64,000 nt of DNA, taken from contig VXCM01002918.1 of NCBI GenBank assembly GCA_014773175.1, positions 2,861 through 66,860 of the forward strand, given 5' to 3'. Positions within the stretch are counted from its first letter, which is position 1, and every line of letters begins with the position of its first letter. The position numbers were made by a program, and so were the translations under genes. Below are positions 47,261-59,639 of the stretch, in pieces. A model generated the notes under the pieces. That model was given only the letters and a program-made list of their open reading frames with translations, searched no databases and had not been told where the DNA came from. This DNA is from Lucifuga dentata. Lineage: Eukaryota > Chordata > Actinopteri > Ophidiiformes > Bythitidae.

Positions 47261-50200
47261 AGATGACAGTTGGGAGCACCTGTTTTTACATTATTAATAA
47301 CAGAGAGCTCGCACGCGCTCAAAGCCAGAGACGTGCACCCACGCTCCACCATTTTAAATGGGATAAAATTCGTTCAAACTGCACTAAAGTAAAGCCACTG
47401 AGGCGTTTGAGTGTTAAGAAAGCGTTTGTCACAGGAAGACTTATGCAAGGGCGCCATCTGAGCTTTGGAAGAGCTAATAAATAATACATATAAATACAAA
47501 TTTCCTTAGTTATGCTCCTCAGAAAACAGCAGATCATGTTACAGGAAATTATGATTCTGGATAAATCCTGTGGCGTTGCCGGTAAAATAAGGGTCTTTGA
47601 GTGCAGCTCTGAATCCAATCAAGTCAAAAGGGATTCAGGCCTCGCTGTGATCTTCACTGACCTTAACGTGACTCATGTTTATTTACCTCAGCTCGTTACC
47701 CGAGGGACGCCGTCCTCATCACCGCAATGAGTGCTCTGATGGCTCGCCTTTTTCTTTATTGCCGCTCTTGGGAACAAAGAAGCCTGATTGATTCAGGTTA
47801 GCATTTGATTCCTGTAGCGCCGCGGCGACTCTCAGGGTTCAATACGTGGCGGTTTGAGGGACCCTTGAACTTTCCTGTACACACACATCTTTAATCACAC
47901 TCACCTTTCCTCGTGGCTGGTGTGACTTCCAGCTTATTTGTAATTACCAGGCTCCTCAGGGGGGTTGGCTGAACAACAGGCTCGGGCATAGGTCACGGAG
48001 AGACTCTAGCTGGCCATATGGGCTCCGGGCCTGCAGGCAGAGTGGGTGGACGCCACCATTGGCGCCGGGAAGTCACCCGAATGGCCAGAGCGAGAAGATT
48101 GAATTATTTGGATGCATAGGAGATGGCTTTATCGAGCGGCAGCCACATTGCACTGATGTTTTCACCCCCCCATTTCTANAGGAGATGGCTTTATCGAGCG
48201 GCAGCCACATTGCACTGATGTTTTCACCCCCCCATTTCTATTTCCCATTTCACATCTGGACTATTTGCCAGATATCATACAGTATGTCACTTTGCTTTAC
48301 CCCCAAGATTCACAATCACCACCAGCGAAAAAAGAAAAAGAGGCTATAGCACGTTATCTATCACCACCTTACCACCCTCCCCCCTCGCAGGTTGTCACCA
48401 TCGCAGCAACAGCACGGCGTTATTACAGATAAACAATCAATACCGCATTAACGTCTCCACGGAGGCTACCTGGACTTAAACAGGCAGACGAGAAAAATAA
48501 TTTAGCCAATGTCACGGGTGGACCTCCAGCAACTAATCTTGCTCATGAACTGGCACACGGATATATATGTACCAAAATACAGGCCACTTTCTTTCATTAT
48601 CCCCCGCCATAATTTCTTTGTGTTTGAGGTCACAGATACATTTCTTTTCCTTCCTCTCCTCGCCGGTCACAGTATGAAAGCATGAGGCATTAAAAAAGTA
48701 ATACCCCACTTTATAGCAAAGGTGACCATGGATATTGGAGAGCAGGGACCCATACGATCGATTTGGAGCGAGGAATGGAAATTTTAACATGATTCCCAGC
48801 CAAGCATTTTAACTCAGGAGTATTGGAGCCTCTCTTTTGATGATTGCTTCCAATCCGCGCAACTTACTACTCCATTTCTAAATCCTGATGACGTCTTTAT
48901 TTAGCGAAGTGCAGGGAGCGAGACGGGCACGGCCGCCGCCCCCGCCGCGAGCGCTGTGTGGTCCTTTGCGAAGCTTCTGTGCGGCCGATTTGCATCCTCA
49001 TTGAAAGAAGGCTTTTTGTTCTAAAGCTCCGCAAAAAAAAAAAAAAGGGAAAACAAAGGTGTTCTTATGAGGAGGCCCAACAAATACTCCCTGCCTCTCC
49101 TTCTCCCAGACTCCCAGAATTAAATATTCCTCATTCCAGCCCCAGCCTCATTCATTAGGCCTCACGCCCACACCCACACCCCTAACACCACACCAGGGTA
49201 TGAAACACCTCGTGCACACACTCACGCATGCACGCACACACACACAGAAGAAGTTGGACTTGAATGATTGCAGAGACTGTTTACTAATACTGCTGCTTTA
49301 TTATGGAGTGCCAGGCTTTCCATTATTGCGAAGGGAGAGAGAGGGAAGATGGAGAAAGGGAGGACAGAAAGAGAGAGAGAGAGACTGCCAACCTCAGATT
49401 AAAAGAAGAAGGGAAAAAGAATGGCTCGGTTGATTTACACCTTCATTACTCTCCCCTAACTCTGCTTATTGCAAATCATGATGCTGCTTTATGAGCTGAA
49501 TCCTCTATTACGACAAGGCCGGGAAGACGGCGCTTTAGTCCATAAAGCAACCGTACAGTAACCGCCACCCGGCAGCGCCCGACCCACTCATCCTCAAAAC
49601 CTCAGCTGCCAGAGGAGAAGAAAGGAAAGAGAGATGAAGCCTCAACCCAAAACTCGTTCCGGCGCACTTCTTCCAACAACGCCGAGCTGGCTGGCCTGGC
49701 TTCTCGCCCGTTAACAACACGCCCAGATTTCTCCGAGCCGTACGTCAAGGAAGTTAACTTAGAGTAAAGCTCTGTGGCGAGCAGGAACTCACAGGGAGTG
49801 TCTAAAGGTGAATCGTGTGCCTGAGCGCTGCCATATTTAAGTCAACAGACGCGCGTTTACCACACACGTCTGGCTGCTCCCTCGCCGCCGCAGACTCGGG
49901 TGTTACTGATGTGTTTGGGAGTTCGTGTGCGTTTACACGGAGAGTGGAAATGTATATTCTACTTTTATTTATTGAACCAAGGTTGTTCTTTTTCTTGGCG
50001 GATGCTTTGTTTGATTGAATTTGTGTGTGTGTGCGTGTGAGAGGACGAAGAAACGGCGGAGGAAGCAGAGGGTGCAGGACCTAATAAATCAGCAGATAGG
50101 ATGAGGCGTGTAGGGTGAACACGGGTGTCAGCGCGGAGATGTAAACAGGGCAGTGGGTGCATGAGACACACTGGGTGGAGGTTTGTTATGTGTGTGTAAC

Positions 50201-50469
50201 GCGTTGCTCCGGCCTGGCCTGTCTGACTCCCATCTGGAACAGGGTTGACAGAAAAGTTGACAGATGCTTCACCAGCGTCCATTATTTATGAGACGGAGGG
50301 GATCCACGCCGCATTTCACAAGTGTCTGCTTCTGCTGCTCCAGGTCGAGTTCAGACATTGTATTCTGTTTGAGTGTGTGTGCACATATTGGCTTGCTTCT
50401 GTGTGTGTGTGTGTGTGTTGTGTAGGAGGATGATATGTGAGTTAGCTGAAAGTACAGGTGTGTGCGCTT
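47261..50469. other. Intron 1 segment, unique sequence
   Basis: No exon. Notable are a CpG cluster at 48915-48960 (GCACGGCCGCCGCCCCCGCC) followed by an octamer-like GATTTGCAT at 48986-48994, an assembly duplication around N 48179, a GA-rich tract at 49325-49385 and GT microsatellites at 50020-50040 and 50400-50420. Confidence 0.35.
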
Positions 50470-50924
50470 TAGGGCTGGGAAAATTAATGTGTTAATTTTT
50501 GCGATTAATGTGGACTGTTTAACAAGACTAAAAAAAAATTAACACTATTAACACATCTGTTTTTTCACTTCCTGAGGCTATGCTAATGTTTTTGTTTTTT
50601 CTCTGCTTCCTCTGGCTAACATTGAATGCTCATGCTAATTACGGAGAAGGAAAAAGATCAGACTTTTAGATGGAAGATTCTGCTTTAAAAAGTTAGCGAT
50701 GGCTGTTGTTGAAACCAGACAAACTCAGTCGAGTGTCGTTTTAACTTTATTCATCAAAAACACAGAAACAACTAAAAATTTCACAGCCTTTTAGCCTCAT
50801 TTAGCTTTACTGTGTTGCTGCACATGATGCATTCAAGCTAATGCTAACTAACATAACACAAACAGGATTCATTCTTTTCAGAATACGACAAACTTCCCTT
50901 AAAATAAGAACAATGTATGATTAG

Positions 50925-51374
50925 AGGCAGTCCCCGGGTGATGAACAAGTTCTGTTCCCACGGCTGTTCGTAAGTCGGAACAGTTACGTAAGGTGTGTAT
51001 CTAGTGTTTTACCTTTCTATGCATAAGAAACTGGATTTACACTTTGGAGGCATGGTTACGAAGGTTACAAAAAAGAAAAAAAAGGCAAAACACGAACAAC
51101 ACACACAANCTTTGGAGGCATGGTTACGAAGGTTACAAAAAAGAAAAAAAAGGCAAAACACGAACAACACACACAACACGGAGTTTACAACGAGCGTGAT
51201 CCGACTTAAAATAGCGAAGGCCGCTGCACCGCTGATGCAATGTTTTGATGTGCATCATAAAGTAGTGCGCCGTTCATTATTACGAATCATTGTATGTAAC
51301 TCAAATTTTTAATTTAATAGGCTTTATGGCGGTCGGTTCGTAAGTACAGGTCGTTCGTAAGTCGGGGACTGCCT
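50925..51374. mobile_element. Foldback DNA element nested in the hAT
   Basis: Ends AGGCAGTCCCCGGGTGATGA and CGTAAGTCGGGGACTGCCT are inverted; GTTCGTAAGTCGGAACAG and TCGTTCGTAAGTCGG repeat inside. About 68 bp is an assembly duplication around N 51109. The superfamily was not determined. Confidence 0.65.
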
Positions 51375-51430
51375 GTGCAAGTTTCTGCGACTAACCACAA
51401 TTAATCACAGAAATCTGTGCAATTAATTAT

Positions 51431-51770
51431 CCATCCATCTATCTATTTTCTGTACGTGTTTGTCCTGTTAAGGGTCACAGGGGGCTGGAGCCTATCCCAG
51501 CAGTCATTGGGCGAGAGACGGGGTTCACCTGGACAGGTAGCCAGTTTATGGCAGGGCTGACACATAGAGACAAACTAATTCACACCTACGCTCAATTTAG
51601 AGTTTCCAATCAACCTGATCTGCAAGTTTTTGGAGGTGGGAGGAAGCCGGAGGAAACCCACGTAGACACGGGAAGAAGAACATGCAAAAACAGAAAGGAC
51701 CCAGTCGGACTCGAACCCGGGACCTTCTCGCTGTGAGGTAACAGAGCTAACCACTGAGCCACTGTGCTGC
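51431..51770 (-). mobile_element. tRNA-derived SINE, near full length
   Basis: The minus strand starts GCAGCACAGTGGCTCAGTGG with an A box (TGGCTCAGTGGTTAG) and B box (GGTTCGAGTCC), followed by the body CATGTTCTTCTTCCC, GGTTTCCTCCGGCTTCCTCC, GAGCCCCC... in complement, and ends in (GGAT)n at 51431. It is a widespread teleost SINE type. The B box is intact by eye, but the tRNA fold is not. Confidence 0.82.
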
Positions 51771-51822
51771 TCGCAATTAATTCATAAATATTTTTTAATC
51801 AATTAACAGCCCTGGTACGTTT

Positions 51823-52462
51823 TGGTGTCACTAAATAAGCCAGATCCAATCAGCAGCAGCTCTATGCGTCTCTGTGAGTCTAACCTCTGACCCCTGGAGT
51901 GTTTCTAAATCTCTTCTAGACCCTTCAGCTCCTGCATGGAGAACCACACGCCAACATCCTGCTCCTTTAAAGCCCACTTAGAGGTTCACGGCTGGGAGGC
52001 CCGACCATCCGATTGAATTAAGGCTGTGATTAATTGAATCTAGTGGTGAGTAACTTGAGTGACTGCCGTCTCGCAGGACTGAAAGGTCCAGACACAATGT
52101 GTCGCGATCCACTTCAGACTAAAGCTACACTCATTCATTCATTGTGACATCACAGGCAGCTTCACGGCGCCTGAGGAATGGATGGTTTCCTGTAATATTC
52201 CAGCTCGGAGTGCAGTTTTAAGCTCGGTACCGCCAGCAACAAGCTGCTGCTCAGCATTAATGAGAGTTGCAAGAATAATTAATACAAATGGAATGTTTAA
52301 TGCAATTTTTCCATTTCAAAGAAATTCCCCTGGCATCTTACAATGAATTCCACTCCGCATTGTCTTCAGGCAAATAATAACCTAAGTTTGGCATCGCCTT
52401 TGTTAGATCAAACTCAATTACTGTGCAGAGCCTGAAACTCCTCTCGCACACGCCTGGATTTT
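51823..52462. promoter_or_regulatory. Unique sequence with candidate conserved block (about 52230-52440)
   Basis: Repeat-free and AT-rich with dense homeodomain-type words (CAGCATTAATGAGAG, AAGAATAATTAATAC, GGCAAATAATAACC). No ORF. Suggestive of an enhancer between two transposon clusters; unproven. Confidence 0.28.
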
Positions 52463-53913
52463 AAGGGCATTTTTCACACTTACTTTGTTTTAAGCGTTTG
52501 TTTTGGACCCTGGAGCGTCTCCGCCTTAAGTTTGGTTTGTTTGGGCATATGTGAACACAGCAGTCTAACCCTGGTCTGCACCAATTCCGGTTAGTTTATA
52601 ATGTGAACATGATCCACATTAGTCCCAAACCAACAACATAATCTATAGATCTATTGATTGATTGAGAACCAGGATGCGTGTGGTTAATGTATAACTACAA
52701 CTGCGGTAAAGTTGGTTTTATGTTAGATGCTAATCAGATATCCCCTATTTAAAAAGCATTAAAGGACCATACCACCCATTTTGCATGTCTGACCCTAACA
52801 TATTCAATTTTCATACATGTAATGTTACTGACAATCATTTCCCAAAGCATACTACTGGAACGGTGAATTAAAAATGATTTTCCTACCTTCCAGACCTCCA
52901 TTGGTTTCAGTTCATTCTCCTATTAAAATCAACTTGTTGAGACTGTAAACATTCTTGGGATAGGTAATCCATCATCACCAACAAGACGTGTATTCAGGTT
53001 TTTTTAGAAGTTACGTAATTTTAGTGTTTAAGCTCAATAAAAAGCGTGGAGTGAATGTATGCCTCCACCGGGGAATATAGTCCCAAAAGAAGACCTGTGT
53101 TTATGGAAAAATTTAAAGGACCGTGACTTCATAAGGCTGTGTAACTATTAGCAGGAGAAACATGGATTTTTAAGGTGGATGTGTCACTTGAATATTTGAT
53201 TTTGGAAGATTAAGAGATTTAGCAAAATATCAGGAAAGATGAAATACGGTTTTATCCTTTGGGAAATGATTGTCAGTAACGTAACATGTATGAACATTGA
53301 ATATATTAGACTCAAACATGCAAAATGGATGGTATGGTCCTTTAAAAGCACTGAACATAACACAAACTTTACTGCAGTAAAACTAAACCTTTGATTAGCC
53401 GTAGCTAATTTAAATAGACGCTATTGTAACATATTAAACTCACTTAACACGTGTTCAGATAAACACGTTGAAGGTTAGCATGTGCCTGTATGTTCTCAGC
53501 ATGTTGTTTCATTCTTAATCTGAAGGCAGCACGCCTTTTTCACATCATGTGAAGCAACATGTGGTTTTCCACACGTTGTCTTCACGTCAGACTCATCTGC
53601 TGTCATAGTTTTCTTGCTTTATGGATCAAATGATGATTATGACAGGAAGGGATCCAGATTCCATCTTTGATCCATGTTATTTAGTTTCCAGCATATTAAA
53701 CATTTTCCTGTTTTGATCATTTCTGACCAATGAGCAGAGAGATTGTTGTCACATGGCTTTTGCTGATAGATTCTGGTTGGATTTTTTTTTTTTTTTTTCN
53801 TTTTTTTTTTTTTTTTTCCTGTGTGAAACCAAAACAAACTTTAAATTCAACCTTCAGAACTCAGATCCTGATCCAGCCCAGAGCAGGTAGACTACAGGTC
53901 TGAGAACACCCTT
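52463..53913. mobile_element. Composite transposon copy B carrying a nested foldback MITE
   Basis: Ends AAGGGCATTTTTCACACTTA and GTCTGAGAACACCCTT are inverted; TTAA overlaps both borders. Shares about 0.4 kb on each side of the MITE with copy A at 43150. A T run with N 53800 interrupts the right arm. Confidence 0.6.
52759..53345. mobile_element. Full-length TTAA-flanked foldback MITE, 587 bp, nested in composite B
   Basis: TTAAAGGACCATACCACCC to GGATGGTATGGTCCTTTAA, in the opposite internal orientation to 37391: the internal AAAGGACCGTGACTTC terminus lies toward the right. Same length as the 37391 copy. Confidence 0.88.
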
Positions 53914-56900
53914 AAAAAAACAAAAACACCTGGTCCAGCAGGTCCTGCTCCAGCTGTGTTTGATGGACAGAAGCATCAAACAGTAATTCGGGTCCTGGAG
54001 AACCCCAAACACACCCCCTACAACGTTATTCATGTCACATGGCGTTGGGCTGCTGGGGGTCTCAGAGGATGACCTTCTCCTCAAAGGGAACAGATTTCCC
54101 CTGTTTGAGAAACACCCTGGGTATTATTCCACCCAACACATTTGTGCAGTTATTGCAGCCTGTCCTGCATCGCTGCAGATAGCTTGTATTGTGTCCTTCT
54201 CTAAGGAATATACGGTCCCAGAATAGTCCCACATTTTGATTCAGCAGGTAGTCTGTGCGTAGGTCTTTCTATTTCTCTCGTTCCACCGAACATCCTAATG
54301 TTTTGAGAGGCAGCAGAACAATGGCAGAAACCTCTTTTTCACTCTGGGGATTGAAAGTAAATAGGACCTTTTGCTGATATGTTTGCCTGTTCATTTACAG
54401 CACCTCAGAATACTGCTTGCACATTGTACCTCAGCAAAAAAAAAAAGCTTCACAAAGGCATTCTGCAGGAGAATAGCACAGTGGAGGAACCCAGCACACA
54501 ATGGAGTCCAGATATCATTCAACAACAAAGACAGGGGACCATTATCCACAGAGGGAGGGGCCCGTCTGAAGGTGACAGCTGTGGGAGATGGAGGAATTGT
54601 GCGCACGGTGCTGCCACCAAGACAACAGCCTCCCCGAAGCCTAACCTATAAGGACAGGTTTTTGCAGCAGCAATGCCCGCTGGGTCGAGGTGTTACACGT
54701 CATCTGCAATAACCCAGATCATTACTCCTGGAGGCCGTTAGAGGGGAAAATCACATCACTCCGCTTTCACCAACCGCCAAGAAAAACTGACACGCTAGAT
54801 GTCACACAAAGACACACCTCAATATGCAGGCGAACAAGCTCTCCTGTCTCCTCGCACACACACATTTAATTACACACCCACAATCTATCACGCACTGTCA
54901 CCGGTGTCTGGGGGGTTAACATACCAAGTGGCATCTCAACGGCGTCCCACCGGCTCGTTCTGCCTGAAGCTGACAGCTCTCACCGAGGCCGCCTCACAGG
55001 AGTAAAGCAAGCATCATTATCGCCTTCTCCCACCTTACCTCGCTCTCTACTTCCAACACCGTTCCAGAGGATTCCTCCTTTTATCCACCAGCCGACCCCT
55101 CTCCTCCTCTTCCTCCATCTCCTCTGTATTCCAGTCAGCCCACTAATGCTCCTTGTCCTGTGGCTGGACTCTCTGATCTCCTATTACCCTCTCGTCATCC
55201 AACAGTCAATATTATCCCCGCCACGCTCCCTCTTCCCATCTCCTTTCACAAAAGTCTCCAAAGTCAGACAATGTTGCCCNCCCACTTCCACAGCTTCGTG
55301 CACTTGCTCGTCTTCCACACACTTATTAACTGGCTGTCATGTTCAGCAGCCTTCCTTCCCCCAGACAGTGTTTAGCGTTTCTCAGTCCACTTACTGCAGC
55401 CAGAGTTAAGCCTCTGGGCTTTGCACAGACAGGAATCCAACTAGAGGGGAAAGGCAGGACCTGCGGACATAATCTGTCTGCTGCACTCACTCACACTCTT
55501 CCTGTTGGACTGGCTACCTCAAGGCATGAATGAAACACACACATCATACCAGACATTTGCTGCAGGAGGTTTTTTTTTTTTTTTTTNTTTTTTTTTTTTT
55601 TTTCTCCTTTTCAATGTAACGATGGAGGAAGCTAGTGGACAACAAGTCTGGGAAAACAAAAAGTAAAAAGTGAAGATTTGGAGAAGTTTTGAGGAGGCAA
55701 GGAACTTCATGCTGCTCACCAGCTGATCTACTTTACTTTTGTTCTTAAATTTTAACACAACTAAGCTAGAGCTGAACGCTTGTTTCTGTATAAAAAAAAA
55801 AACTGTGATTTTTTTTTTTAAAAAAAAAGGTNTTTTTTTTTTTTTTTTTTTTTTTTAATTAAATAACACAAGCTTCCTGCAGATGAAAGGAGCCAGGTCA
55901 GTTCTGGAGGCCAAAAATGAAAACACTTTGGGTATTTTCAATCTAAATCTGAAATCTGAATCAGAAAAAATCCCAATTAGATTTTTCCTCAGATTGTTCA
56001 ACCCTAAATGAATCCCTTTATTTTAAACACTGGGCAGTAAAAGAAGTATTTCTGTCATGTTATGCTAGTAGGAAATACATGGACACTATCGCCAGCTTTT
56101 AACTTTCCACAAGCCAATTATATAAAAGAAAGATCCCTAAAAAAACATTTTGCTTATTGTAGCAGCCATAAAAATGATGTGTCCTTAACCTGCTCGTTGT
56201 AGGCAGAAGAGTCGGTTGAATTCCTAAAAATGTAGAGCAGAACTTAGTTTCTGCTGTGGAAGTTCTATTTTCCTGAATGTCAGCAGGATGTTTGTCAATC
56301 TCCATGATATTCGCTGGAGAAATCGTCCTCAGGCCAGGAACAGCTGATTAGATTCTGATAGTGATCTGGATCTGTGATTCCCATCATCAGGTGGTTATTG
56401 TTTCTTTTTTTTTTTTTTAAGTCATACATTGGGTACAGAGATTTAATTACAAATCCAATCTGAATCCTCCGTGTTTGCTCACAGGGTCAGCAAATCAATT
56501 TCACCTCAAATTTAAGAAAGGAGACTGTGAAGCTGTGAAGGTTTTTGGCTCCTTCTACTTTTTGTTTTTTTTCATTTTTTTTGACGACACCCAAAAGAAT
56601 TCAACTACCAGCCTCAAAATTTAACACCGATTTCATCATCTGCCCCTTTCCCGCGCGCCCTCCCGTTAGCGGGGGGCAAACGGTGTAAGACAGGAGACGT
56701 GGCTGGTGGACAGACTTTCATGCTCGTGCTTTACCGGTGTCATTTCCGCGAGTCTGAAATTGTGCCACGGTCTACAGGGCTTTGTTGTAAATCACTATCT
56801 CCCACTGTCAGACTGCAGTCTGCAGCGCTGTGGATGTGGCTTTCTACTGCCTCCTGGGTGACTAATATATCTTGTTAAATTGTGCTGAGAAGCGTGCAGA

Positions 56901-59639
56901 GAGCGGTACACCTTCCCTCTTTGTACTGTGTTTGTTTGCTTGTGCACGTGTCTACTTCAAAAACGTCAGTACATACGTGTGCCTGCGTTTTTGTGTGTCT
57001 TCATCTCGTGACTAAGCAGGTAGGCGGGGGATGCTACTTTTTTTTTGTTTTTTTGCGAATATAGTACGCTCGGTAAACTCCACACAACTCTGTCAGGCTT
57101 TTGTTGGTAATTCAGTTAGATCGCTATTTGACCGGCTTCCACTCAGCGGCGGAGCTGTGAAAGTATCTCTCAGCCACTTCATAATGAGAAAAGCTGCGCC
57201 GCCAAAGCCACGGTTTGAGGGGGAAGAGGGAACGAACTGTTGGCAGACTGCATTATTCAACACTGGCAGCAATTTACTGTCTCCCACCCCAAAGACATGA
57301 ATCTAAGTGATTTCATAGTCGCCTCGTCCCTCGTATTGTGCCACACTGTACAAAGCTGGAGTCTTCTATTATCGCCACTTCTTACACTGCATCTATCAGC
57401 TCCATACACACACAAACCACCACACATCCGTGTGCAAACACTTTGAAAATAGTTCTAGGAGTATATTTCTGTGTAATTGGTGCTCTCCTGTACAAAGCAG
57501 GGAGATAATTACCCATTGTTAAGTGAGGTGTAAATCGTCCGATCCGCTGTATTTATCTTCTTGGCACACAGAGACTAAACTAGGCCTTTTTGGGGGGATT
57601 TAGCCAGACTCCACACTGACAGTCTATTCTGCTGGCCTCCGTCCAGCTCCGAAATCCCTTTTGCTGAAACCTGACGAGGAAAAAAGCTTCGCCACAGTTT
57701 AACGTCTTTTTTTTAGTCATAGAAAATTCAATCTGGGGTTTGGGTTGACCTGCAGAGGGAGGATGGCACCGTCGCCCCCATCAACAGCAGAAACAGGCAT
57801 CACAATTCCACGTTGGTGGGCGAGAAATGCGTCGTATTTAGGTTTCTGACTGCTCTGTAAATAAGCAGCTCTGAAGGGAATTTGTCTCATTAGCTAGGAC
57901 CTGTTATGAAGCTGCCACTGTGTCTGCAGGAAGTTTGCTCTAATCACGGCGAGAAACCCCCAGAAAATAAAACACAGCATCAGCGGAGGGATCAGAGCTG
58001 CCATTCTTTCATGAAGAGAGTGACATGTCTGCCCGGACACCAGGGGGCGTCGTTCTGGAAGAGAACTCCACGTTAATATTTGGCACGAGTACATCACTGG
58101 AAGAATCCCAGAGCACTTTGAGTACAAACAACACGGTGATTTATTACAGCATCATGCAGACCGACTAATGCACTCAACCAATCAAGGTGCATCTACTGAA
58201 CTACAATACCCAGGGGTGCTCTCCGCCGTGACTTCAAACGCTGCTAAGTGTGTGTGAAGACAAAACAACATCAAGCACACACACACACACATTACTGCCA
58301 CATGCTGCACAAATGTCCACATGTATCCAAACACACACACATACACACACACAGAGAAGAAGGAAGATGGCCCTGTTCTGTAGGAGACATTCCCACAGGG
58401 CGACAGCATGGCTCTGCTGCAGACGGTGGTCATTGGAATATGATTTCATTAGCTGCAGATGCTGCTGCAGAGCGACCAGAAATGTTCGATACCACGAGCA
58501 GGATGCATCAAAATGATGCCGCCCATCTGGAGCACACATAATGCAATCAACTCGGGTCACCGGTCATCGCAGTCTGGCCGCTGGGTAAACCCACCGTCTG
58601 TGACGTCACCACAAACACGGCAGGGGAGGCTGAGATGGAGGCTTTTTTGGGAAAATCCCCCCGAACGGCTGCACGAGTGAAGACATTTGGGGAGGAGGAA
58701 GATGAAATGAGGGAATGTCTATTGTAATCTGAGCTTTTATTGAAAAATGCAGATGGCTGTGGTGTGCCTGCTCCCCTGCCTGTCAAATCTGTTCTGCAAT
58801 ATTACTTTTAACATCTTCATAAGTCACCCCGTGAACCGCACACACAGCCCGGTGCACAAACACACAAACACACACACCCATGCAGAGGAAGTGTATTTAC
58901 AGAGCCTTTAAATATTCAGCACCTGCCGTGTTTTCTGTATGACTTTGATCAGCCACAGATCCTACCGTGTCTCTTTCATCTCTGAACTTCAAACCCACGT
59001 ATGTACAGCCTGAGCCATGAAACCTGCTCTGCTGTGAAAACCTCTGACATGGAAAGGCATCATTTCCTGTCGCCACCCTGCTCGCCGCCTCACAAAAACA
59101 GCAAAGAAACACAGGCAAGTTCGTTCTAACCCGCTAATTGTGATTTCAAAGCCAACGTCACGGCCCAATCTCCCTGATAAGCATGACTCCTTGTTTGTAA
59201 TTTAAGTGTGTGCATGTGTGTGTGTGTGTGTGTGCAGAGTAGTGCTTATTGCAGAATATTCCCCTGATAGTTTGACAACTCACCCCCAAACAACTTTTTG
59301 GCTGCCTTCAGGCATTTATTACCTCAGGCTGACACCGAGCCAGAGCAACAACCAACATGCAGCAATGTGCAGGCAACAGGAAGGAGTCGGACAAGGAGAC
59401 GTTTCCAGAAAAGGCCTCACGGCTTCACCTCAGCTCTCCTCCTCTTAACACATCCAACTTTAACTTTTGAGTAAGGAAGCCAAGTTAATTCTTTTGCAGC
59501 CCTTGGAGCTACATTATTCAGCAGCTCCATTAAATATTCAAAGCTACATCACTGATATCATCTTGTCAATAACGCTGGAGGACATGTTGTTTTAGAGAAC
59601 TTGACTCAACTCCAGGAGAGATGTCACCCCCCCCCCNAC
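53914..59639. other. Intron 1 distal part, mostly unique sequence
   Basis: No exon found. Contents: T runs with N at 55587 and 55832, an N without clear duplication at 55280, CA/GT microsatellites at 58277-58290, 58332-58352, 58855-58880 and 59206-59235, and a C run with N 59637. ORFs here have no recognisable homology. Confidence 0.4.
58037..58051 (+). promoter_or_regulatory. CTCF-like motif
   Basis: ACACCAGGGGGCGTC matches the CTCF core by eye. It lies 2.2 kb on the gene side of the candidate first exon, in the same orientation as the motif at 38150. Confidence 0.35.

Larger units (their letters stand above)
50470..51814. mobile_element. hAT-like element with two nested insertions
   Basis: Left TAGGGCTGGGAAAATTAATG and right AATTAACAGCCCTG are inverted, with ATTAATTG/CGATTAAT subterminal words on both sides. 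Candidate 8-bp flanks GTGCGCTT (50462-50469) and GTACGTTT (51815-51822) differ by two transitions. Two younger elements (50925-51374 and 51431-51770) lie inside. Confidence 0.6.

Noticed and set aside
51431..51770. A and B boxes suggesting a tRNA gene
   Set aside because: No cloverleaf can be drawn and the body and GGAT tail identify a SINE.
57894..58127. 77-codon minus-strand ORF with hydrophobic segment
   Set aside because: No recognisable family, no splice context and no repeat or conservation evidence.
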